Shown here: piece by piece, positions 55,691 to 64,000 of the stretch
Numbering within the stretch: position 1 is the stretch's first letter
Layout: the number at the start of each line of letters is the position of its first letter
Notes under the pieces: model-generated
The model's input: the letters and a program-made list of their open reading frames with translations, nothing else
The model's database searches: none
What the model was told of the DNA's origin: nothing
NCBI GenBank assembly: GCA_023974075.1
Contig: CM043791.1
Location: 2,582,509 to 2,646,508, forward strand
DNA length: 64,000 nucleotides
Origin: Chaenocephalus aceratus
Lineage: Eukaryota; Chordata; Actinopteri; Perciformes; Channichthyidae
Direction of reading: 5' to 3'
Program-made: the position numbers and the translations under genes

Positions 55691-57039
55691 TGTTGCTAAC
55701 CCCGCCCCTTTCACGTGAACACGCTCATAGTGAGCCGCAGTCCCTCCCTTTCCGGTGGAACTCCATGGGACCTTATTTCGGAAAAATGATGTATTGAAGT
55801 CAATGGCGAGAGAAAAGTTATCTTTCGATCCCGTTTGAATTGTGCCATGAATTACACATGTGATGTTTGTCAATTTAAAAGATAATTTCCAAGTAAAAAA
55901 AGTCACAGTTTGTCGTACAACTGTGAAGTACTTATTTGTGTGTGAAACCGCTCAATGAACTACATCTCTGGTCTCGCACAATACACGTCACCAACACCAG
56001 CATGAGGTGAAAAGTATTAAAGGAGGTGGAAATCATTACACGTCTGGGCATGTTGAGAGCTGCTATTAAACAAAAGGGGAGTTAGTCGGTTCCGTAAGAG
56101 CCAACATGCGGGACCGGCTGTACAAGGTTTCGGGGTGTTAAACGAGTGTAATGTGTAACGTTAATGTCAGCTAGCTAACATTAGCTAACAAGCACACTCT
56201 TGTGTTTTTTTTTAGCAACTAGTTTTCTGCGTACCAATGTCCTTGACAACACTAATGTTATCCACAGCATACACAGCGATCACTCAGTTCTTAACGAGAA
56301 AACAAGTTGCTAAAACAAAACACGGGAGTGTACCTTGTTAGCTAATGTTAGCTAGCTGACATTAACGTTACACATTACACTCTTTTAACACTCACCTCGG
56401 CTCTTACGGAACCGACTAAATCCCCTTTTGTGTGTATACAGCTCTCAACATGCCCAGACTTGTAGGGATTTTCTCCTCGTTTAATACTTTTCGCCTCATT
56501 CTGAAAGACGTGCCAGCTTGGTGTTGGTGACGTGTGTTGTGCGAGACCAGAGATGTAGTTCATTGAGCGGTTACACAAAAAAAAAGTGTTACGTCACAGC
56601 AGTGGCGAGCCGTGACTTTTATACCTAGGCCCTCTGACCCCCACCCATTCCCTCGAAAAGTTATTACGTCACAGCGTATACTTCAGCGGAATATCAAAAC
56701 AGCAGTCCGGGCTGCAAAACGCATCAATGACAGCGACCCTCTACCACACAAAACAACACAATTTATCTAAACACCTATGATGACAGGGCACCCACAGCCA
56801 AGTAACAATTAAAAATGTATGAAGTCAGCACGGTGGCCCACATTGAAAATGACTTAGGCCTACCTTTGATGATAAATCACTGAAACACAAAGTCCATCCT
56901 CCTGTTCTTTTGGATGAAGCACTTGATGGCGGGATCATGCAGCTGATCCTTTGCCACTCCAATTTATCATTGTAACTCAATCTTGAAATCGATTCGGTTC
57001 ATAAATCTATCTATCATAAATCTATCGATTAGATTTATG

Positions 57040-57240
57040 ATTATAAAAGTAGGATATTATCCGGCTGAACAAAACGTGCATTTATCTAACAGGTTCGTTT
57101 TCCACAGACCTTATTTCAAGCTATTTTCCAAAACCCTATGGAGAAATCCTGTTGCTTTTTTGTCTAGGGAACCCGAGCGCAGCTTACTTCCGGGTTTTAG
57201 GACGCGTCACTGCACCACTTGCATAGACCTCACAGCGGGC
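57040..57240. mobile_element. Solo terminal arm of the THAP/YqaJ TIR family
   Basis: TATCCGGCTGAACAAAACGT, CACAGACCTTATTTC and GGGTTTTAGGACGCGTCACT match the right arm at 26917-27082. The tip diverges after CACTGCA. The rest of the element is absent. Confidence 0.75.
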
Positions 57241-57434
57241 GGAACTTGTCATAAAGTCCGCGAAAATAAAGCCCACCCATTTAGAGGGAAGATATGATTG
57301 GTCAATTGTCCTGTCATTGACATTACTCTCTCGTTGAGTTACTATAGCTGGCCCTCTGTGAATGTACAGAGGGACCAACAAGCTCTCCCGTCTTCACAGT
57401 AACTCGCAGAGACGCCTAAAGGAGCTTCTTTCAT

Positions 57435-58574
57435 TTAAAACCTGTTAAACCCAGAGCCTGTTTTTCAGGTTCCAGGCTCGAAAATGACATTCCCAGAACA
57501 AATGACCATATCTGTGAGTTGGATGTAGAAAAGTCAGAATAAATATAGATGTTTTTATTTTAAAGAAAATTCAGATTGAACATGGTAAAAAACTGTAAAT
57601 TATAGTGTCCGTCCAAAACATATTTTGTACTTATAGTGAAAACTAACCTTGGATGATGGGTTAGTAGACTAAAAGCTTTAGGAATCCAAAGTACAACATA
57701 TAATAAGTACCCTGTATCAAGATTGATGCAAAACAAGTGATATTTGACCTTTTTAGATAGATTTAGCAAAAAAAAAACCTCTTCTGGGGCCACTTGGGTG
57801 GATTTTCCATATCTCTGGCCCCCCTTGCTGGATTTTTACATGTGACATCTCTTTCTGACCGTCAGAGCCAATGGAATCGAGGGGAACTCACACACAGTCC
57901 TTATTTGGTAATGTGTGTGTGTTAGACTGCCGCATAGCCAAGACCGGAAGCAGCAGCCACTCTGGTGGCTACCATTAGCAGCTAACTTTTGCTCTGCGAT
58001 TTTTACATAAAAATTGAATTATGGATTATAAATGAAATAATTTGTTTTTATTCAGAGACGTTAAAGACCTATGGATTAACCGATTCAGCCGCGTTTTTTC
58101 TCGTTTTAATGCCATTGAACACGTCTTTTGATCAGATTGACAGCTACGGTGAGACGATCTCCCTAGAAGCTCCGTAAAGGTACGTGTTGTGATGTCTGTT
58201 TGCTTCCCCTGTCGCGAGTTCGGATGACTCAGTGATGATACTATATACCTAAATAATCTGTGGAACCTCAGCTTTAATCGGATATCTTGTATGTGCAGCT
58301 ACGATAAGTAATAAGAGTACTTTTATCTTGAGTTCTGTGCCAATGTCCGTTAGCATTTTTCGCTAAGGGGTCATTTAGATGCTTCTTATGAGACTTGTGT
58401 TTTGTTTTGGTAAAAATGGTTTGTATCGTCAGTTAGCTGAGATTATTTCCGTTAATCTGGTATAATACATTAATAGGTTCTTAAATATTAAGATCCCCTG
58501 AGACACAGTGTCGTGAAAAAAAAAAACCCGCCGGCGGGGACCCTGTTTTTTAAAAAATCTTTAACAGGTTTTAA
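57435..58574. mobile_element. TTAA element, copy a (AACCTGTTAAA ends)
   Basis: TTAA flanks at 57435-57438 and 58571-58574, with inverted ends AACCTGTTAAA on both sides. A second, inverted and more decayed copy is at 60509-61655. No complete gene inside. The 62-codon frame at 57989 has no family match. Confidence 0.68.
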
Positions 58575-58995
58575 CCCTTCACACTCCAACAGAAACTGAA
58601 CAGGCAGATTCAAAGGATTTATTTATTTGGAAATGTTATTTTAAATACAATTAAATGAAGTTATTTTGGTAAAACTAATGAAGAATATAACTAAAAAACT
58701 TTTTTTTGTATGTTTTCAAATATTATTTTTTAGAATATCTTAGGCCCTCAGAGAGGGCCTAGAGGGCCCTGACGGCTCGCCACTGCTTCACAGTTTTACA
58801 ACAATTATAATTGGTTTTGACTTGGAAATTATTTTTGAAGATTGACGAACATCATAGGTAATTCATGGCACAATTCAAACGGGATCGAAAGATAACTTTT
58901 CTGTCGCCATTGACTTCAATACATCATTTTTCCTAAATAAAGTCCCATGGAGTTCCACCAGAAAGGGAGGGACTTCGGCTCTCGCAGGACAGAGA

Positions 58996-60430
58996 GGCCC
59001 AATTCCAAATCACACCCTACCCACTCCCACTCCGTGGCGGAGTGACACTCGCAGCTAAACGAGGCTCCCTCCTTTCAGATGGAGGGAGTAAATACAGCGG
59101 CAAGCTTTGGGACGGCCTCCCCTCTCTCCGCCAGAAACAGGAAATGCCGTAACTGTATGTAACAACGGTTTCAAATCAGCATCTCTTGGACAAAAAATTC
59201 AATTAATAACTAAAATAAAACTCCAAACAACTTTTAATTGTGTTTTTTTGTAAAGCTCTTTTAGTTTTAAACCTGATGTTTATAAGCTTCTTAGTTTTTA
59301 CAACAGTCTGTAAATATACACAACTTTATAATAAAATGCACACATTTGCCTTTTTCTAGACTAAACACAGGTTTGATCCTAAGTTAAAAAAATATGAGGT
59401 TATCATGAGGTTGTGAACCTTCAGAGCCACTATTTCAAGGATGCTACGTCATCGAATCCTGCCGAAGGACTGTTCCAATATACAGGATCCTTGGAATTCT
59501 ACCGAGGACTGTCCTTTGTTGCGGGAAATTTCGAGGATGCACATGTGTATCCTCGGCGGTCTTAAAATCCCCACGATGCTTTGCGCACGGACCAATTTCC
59601 AAAAGCTTTGGCGTAAAATGGCTGAATCCAGGCAGTACACATTTAAATGTAAGTAGGCTATGTTCAGTGGCGTAGTAAATGTGTGTTTAAAGTTTATAGT
59701 CCGTTTGAGTTTTGCCCGTGTGAATGCAAACCCAACCTTCTGAAAAATGAAACAATGTAACAAACTGTCAACTGTTGCACACCAGAGAAGCGGACTATTA
59801 GGTTTGAATGAGACCTTAGAGTGTTTTGCACATAAATAAATAATTAAAATGAACCTTGTTTTGACTTTGCCTCTTTTGTTGATATTTGTGGTTTATGCTA
59901 CAATGTGCACCAATATGTGTAAAAAAGGTTTGCAGACATCAAGTATGATATGAATACAAATGTTATTATTGATTGGTGATGTTGATTTTATGATTTACTT
60001 ATGGCTGCGGCTGCGTGCTTATCCTCCAGGACTTTTTCAAGGCTGCAAACAGAAGGAGAAGGTTTTATGTTAGTTTAGTGGTTCTGTCCTGGAGAGATGA
60101 TCATTTTACATAAATACAATTACTCAAGTAGGCTACATCTTCACAAATCAGTTATGAGTCTTCAAACAAATCACGCTCAATTTAAGCCGGGGCCTCTCAT
60201 ATGACGCACACCTGCACACTTGCTAGCCTGTTCCATTATTCGTTCTCCGATGCTAGGAAGGATTCTTGCCTAGCCTCTGAAGGTTTGAAGCCTCACTGTT
60301 TAAGGGCTTGATAACCCACTCCCCCTCCACACTTGTTGGTTTGGAACAGCACTTAATGTGGCAGCCCCTCCGGGCAAACAGAGGGGTAGTGTGTAGGGGT
60401 AGGGTGTAGGGGGTGGATTGGAATTGGGCC
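58996..60430. mobile_element. TIR element (GGCCCAATTCC ends)
   Basis: Left GGCCCAATTCCAAATCACAC and, from the right, GGCCCAATTCCAATCCACCC, both continuing with CCTAC repeats. No clear target duplication. It contains a fragment (about 59675-59815) of the Harbinger-like family at 17711 and a short frame MAESRQYTFK followed by a splice-like GTAAGTAGG, perhaps a first exon relic. Confidence 0.65.
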
Positions 60431-60508
60431 ATAAACCCTGGGTGGATTTTCCGAGTTGATAACCAGCGTCTTAGGACCGCTTAGCGAAATCTCGTTTGTT
60501 AGGGTTAG

Positions 60509-61655
60509 TTAACCTCTTCTACACCGTACCCCCGATACCGGGGGGAAAAATGCGTCATCTGCAGGAAAAAGCGTCTGAGGGCATCTTAATATTCAATAAA
60601 CTATTAATGTTTAGCGAAAAATGCTAACGGCGTTTTGCACAGAAACTCACTCATAACACCCTTATTACTTATCGTAGCTGCACGTCCAACCCATCGATCT
60701 GATCGTGAGATGACACGGAATCGATCAGTACATACATCCAAGGGTGTAACTTTGGTTTGAGAAGTGGGGGGGACACAAAACAGTGGGTCCTCCGCAATGA
60801 AACATGTTCTCAATTTAATTCTATTTCCTGCCTTTCTACAAATATATTAGGGACTATAGTGTTAACAAATCCAAGACAAATGTGTAGTGTATATAATGAG
60901 TATATAATGAGTGTGCATACTTATCTAGTATCCTATCCATGTGAAACTTTCTTTCATTTCATTTCAAACCTTTATCTATCCAGGTGTATCCCATTGAGAT
61001 GATTGATCTCTTTTTCAAGGGAGACCTGCTCAATGTCTTCAATGGCATTAAAACGATAAAAACGCTGCTGAAGTTAATCCATAGGTTAATCCAATGTGTC
61101 TGTGTCCCTTTGAAATGATTTCTGATAATCCATAAGCAATAAACCTGCTTTTCCGTTTCCAGATGTCAGAGCGAGAGATAGGTTAACTCTGATGCAAACC
61201 TGCATGTACAAAGCCCCCACCTTCTTTTTTTTACTATGTGTGTGTATGTGGAAATTCCCCTTCGATTCTATCGGCTCTAACGGTAAAAAAGAGATGTCAA
61301 TCACCAAAATCGACCAATGAGTTCCACAGAAACGATAAAAACGCCCATTTCCAGTTGTTTTTGCTAAACCTCTCTAAAAAGGTCAAATGTCACTCGTTTT
61401 GCATCAATCTTGATACAGGGTACTTATTATATGTTGTACTTTGGATTCCTAAAGCTTTTAGTCTACCTTACCATCATCCAAGAGTAGTTTTCACTATAAG
61501 TAAAAAAGAATCTTTGGACGGACACTATAATTTACAGTTTTTTACTATGTTCAATCTGAATTTTCTTTAAAATAAAAACATCTATGTTGATTCTGACTTT
61601 TTCTACATCCAACTCACAGGTTTATCATTACTTTGAGAACAAAGATTATTAATTT
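60509..61655. mobile_element. TTAA element, copy b (inverted)
   Basis: 61355-61620 is the reverse complement of 57505-57775 with divergence (e.g. CAATCTTGATACAGGGTACT). 60605-60690 likewise matches 58290-58365 (TTAGCGAAAAATGCTAACGG). About 60740-61300 is extra sequence not in copy a, an insertion of unknown type beginning AAGGGTGTAACTTTGGTTTG. Confidence 0.6.
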
Positions 61656-62584
61656 AACCCTTTTAGAAGGGAATATATGAAGAGTTTGGTTCCAAAATGC
61701 TATAAATCCATTTTGATTAATTTGAGTAAAAATGTATTTTCTTTACTAAGAAAAGTGGCAAGTGAAAACCACTATTTTCTGTTTCAAACTTTCACATAGC
61801 ATCTTGAGGTTATAATAACATTACAAATTAAAATCCAGAATTAGATTTTCAAAGATTTATTTTAAAAACTGATCCTTTTCCCCCCAAAATGCAATAAATC
61901 CATCACACGTTTTTTTCTCTCCAAAATGCAATAGATCTATTTTATTTTTCATATTGAAACTGTGCAAAAATACATAACAGTAAGTAAGTTGATACATATG
62001 AAAACCTCTGAACTTGGTCAACACTAAACTTATATATGGGCACTGGGCCAAAAATACATCAATCATCACTCCCAAAATGTATTTAACGGGTCATCTGTTA
62101 ATGCTACACATTCATTACAACAATAAAACATTACATGTGAGGAAAATGTATCATGAACAAGAACAACAATATCACATTAGACCACAGAAATTCCAAAATC
62201 ATATTCATCTTTGCCATGTTACATTCATATTAGTGCTGTAGGCTACGTTGTACGATTGTCTTGTGCATACTATAAATCCATTGCATTCATATAACTATAT
62301 CCGTGTAAAGAATTTGTGCCCAAGCAATACATCAGACAGCTATAGGCTAAGTGATACTAATTCCTTAAGTAGGCTACATTTTAACATGAAAACAAACGAA
62401 AAAATAGCAAGAAACTTAAACATTAAAGATTCAACAGAAAAGCTTAATTGTGCCTTGTTCACTTCATGATATAACATAGGCTACACATCAGGCTGCATTG
62501 AAAAGCCAGTGATGTGCTTGTTGTGAATTAAGCTGTCATTATCTAGCCTGTGTAGTCCAGCCTATCACATCAACATAGCGTCGT
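61656..62584. other. AT-rich stretch, no gene
   Basis: CCCAAAATGCAATAAATCCA and CCAAAATGCAATAGATCTA near 61880-61940 form a short imperfect repeat, with a similar phrase (CCAAAATGCTATAAATCCA) at 61693. It is likely transposon interior linked to the gene piece that follows. Confidence 0.4.
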
Positions 62585-62658
62585 TTAATGATCCACACGT
62601 TTTAAGAGCAGGCAGTCCTGTATGAATAATATAATTCGTAAATCAAAATTAAACTCAC

Positions 62659-63082
62659 CCAAAACGTTGCAAAAGGTGGCCTTGCAGACAGGAATTTTTG
62701 TGGGATGATCTTCGGTCAGCAAATGATATTCATTAGTGACCTCCCTATCCTTCTGCATATCGCTGTTGACAACCTTTGGACGTCTCCGCTGAACTTTTTT
62801 GACAGTGATCAGCTGCAAAAGGACTTGATCCTGCTCGATTTGAGTAGATCCAGAGTAAAAACAGTGCAAGTTTTTTGATAGATCCCCTGGGGTCAATGTG
62901 TCTGCGTGACAGAAGTTTGCTTTTGTATGAGAATGATAACAAGCGACAGCCGGCATTTTTCTTCCTCCCAAGTGTCCCATTTTCTTAATCTCCTCACGTA
63001 CATGATTACATTTCGATGGCTTGCGTTTCTTCCCCACCGCAGAAACCACCACAGGTTCATCAATGCCGTCAAAATTATTCAT
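62659..63082 (-). CDS. Transposon-derived protein, first exon
   Basis: Minus-strand frame from MNNFDGIDEPVV (ATG at 63080-63082; an in-frame ATG at 63127 is possible) to a good donor, TTGG|GTGAGT, at 62658. Visible: basic KKRKPSKC, an H/C-containing stretch (VACYHSHTKANFCHADTLTP), then VKKVQRRRPKVVNSD, ending TKIPVCKATFCNVLG. The closing '(I/V)PVCKxxFxxxLG' motif and the cysteine and 'RRRP' block are typical of a DDE transposon-derived protein family common in fish and arthropods. The exon appears intact. Downstream catalytic exons would lie further left, but none is recognised. Confidence 0.5.
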
Positions 63083-63127
63083 GTTTTTATTGTTTGTTGA
63101 AGTAGATAATGACAAAAGCCGGTACAT

Positions 63128-64000
63128 TCAGGGTGCCGCCATTATTGTTTACACTGCATGGAATGCTCTGTGATTGGTTGAGGTGCGTGGAATGGTGCGC
63201 TGTGATTGGTTGAGCGGATGTATCGCATTCTGTAGAGAAGGGAGACTGGCGTTTGTCGCTGTTTGGAAAGAAAGTGAGAAAACAGGACAGAATAACACGG
63301 CGGATATCGCGTTTTGCGGAAAATTGAATGTTGACTTTTCAATACCGACGAAATACAATACTGATTTCGGCAGGAACTCATTTTTTTCAAAAGTGGCGTT
63401 TGGTATGAGCAAAAAATAGGACTCAAGAGCACAACCAGGCAAAAAGGTCTTTAGCCAAGCGTTTAATCCAAAAGGTAAAAATAAAACAGGCAATGATCAA
63501 AAAATGAACGAAACAACCAACTAAGTAGGCGGAAAACTACTAAAGAAGCAACACAAAAACACTAGGTTGGTACAAATGCTAAGCAGCTAGAACAATAGCT
63601 TACGTCAGGAGAGTAACATGGAGCACTTTCTGCTATACAGACAAGACGAACTGGCACTGACCAAGGAAACAGCACATACTAAATACACAGGTGAGGAGTA
63701 ATGATTAGGGACAGCTGAGGCTCATTGAGGCCAGGCAGGTGATTAACAGGGATCGAAAATGCACATGTGAGGGAGTGAGGCGATCAGCCAGGGCCAGGAT
63801 GTGACACTCAGGGCTTAACAGGTTAAACCAGATAACTCAAAGATATCCAGGGTCTGTTGAACTGGCTTCGTCGTACAGGACATCGGTCAAAGTAAAAACT
63901 CAAAATAACAAAACTCTCCAACAAACAAAAAGCTGAACTCTTGCAAAAAAGACATTCAAGGATCTGACAAAAATTAACAGAAAAGCAGAACTTAAATACA
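63128..64000. other. Right-edge repeat-like sequence
   Basis: 63128-63230 has two GTGATTGGTTGAG phrases, perhaps the 5' flank or promoter of the minus-strand gene. 63430-63790 (GTCTTTAGCCAAGCGTTTAA, CAGGTGAGGAGTAATGATTA) looks like a common dispersed fish repeat. No complete element or gene can be defined before the window ends. Confidence 0.4.

Larger units (their letters stand above)
56600..58785. mobile_element. hAT element in the foldback right arm
   Basis: Ends CAGTGGCGAGCCGTGAC (56600) and, on the other strand, CAGTGGCGAGCCGTCAG (ending 58785), both followed by GGCCCTCT-type sequence. Flanks CGTCACAG and CTTCACAG match at six of eight bases. It contains a solo end of the THAP/YqaJ TIR family and a TTAA element. 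Confidence 0.85.
55691..58985. mobile_element. Foldback element, right arm split by a hAT
   Basis: Left arm about 55720-56210, right arm about 56310-56599 plus 58786-58985, inverted to each other (TCCCTCCCTTTCCGGTGGAA versus TTCCACCAGAAAGGGAGGGA; GTCGGTTCCGTAAGAGCC versus GGCTCTTACGGAACCGAC; GTTAGCTAACA repeats at the loop). It belongs to the same family as the sequence split by the 34710 element. No coding capacity. Confidence 0.72.

Noticed and set aside
62585..63127. Host gene rather than transposon-derived
   Set aside because: The IPVCK/RRRP pattern and the surrounding TIR debris point to a transposon family, although domestication cannot be excluded.

Overview
This is an intron-rich, transposon-rich piece of a vertebrate nuclear chromosome, almost certainly from a ray-finned (percomorph-like) teleost. 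The reasons are canonical GT-AG introns, very long CA/GT microsatellites, a Tc1-family transposon of fish type, tRNA-derived SINEs, L2/Rex-like LINE fragments, and many hAT, Harbinger-like and TTAA-targeting elements. Two host genes are present. On the left is the 3' end of TANGO6 (transport and Golgi organization 6 / RTP1 homologue), with five secure C-terminal exons between 2232 and 10363 and one weaker exon at 843. On the right is complete coding sequence for hyaluronan synthase 3 (HAS3) in four coding exons, 48390-52290, encoding 558 residues. Both genes are on the + strand, and the TANGO6-HAS3 order matches the arrangement known in tetrapods, so this is a conserved syntenic block.

Layout: 1-330 is a 17-bp minisatellite. 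330-10.56 kb is the TANGO6 3' end, with minisatellites, a hAT element inserted into a GT microsatellite, a SINE, and a 280-bp TG tract that runs up to a splice acceptor. 10.98-16.6 kb is a 37-bp satellite of about 150 copies, open in all three forward frames. 16.6-31.7 kb is nested mobile DNA: TTAA MITEs, a Harbinger-like TIR element, a hAT element, a TIR element with a THAP exon and a broken SWIM/YqaJ gene (itself carrying a Harbinger MITE with a MADF exon and a LINE), a second LINE and a Tc1 element. 32.3-33.24 kb is a GC- and purine-rich block ending in a good splice donor, proposed as the HAS3 promoter and untranslated first exon. The 15-kb HAS3 first intron then holds the most unusual object, a 3,830-bp element at 34710-38539, followed by a multi-layer transposon nest at 41405-46729. 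52.3-64 kb is HAS3 3' sequence and further nested elements, including a foldback element split by a hAT and a transposon-derived gene exon near the right edge.

The main discovery candidate is 34710-38539. It has inverted arms of about 0.9 and 1.0 kb, AG...CT termini with an AGTAGT start, and a perfect 6-bp target duplication (ATCATA). Related sequences elsewhere in the window show the uninterrupted target site. These hallmarks match Polinton/Maverick elements, but it is far too short to be autonomous. It carries one intact 266-292 residue reading frame that I do not recognise, plus decayed copies of the start of that gene in both arms.
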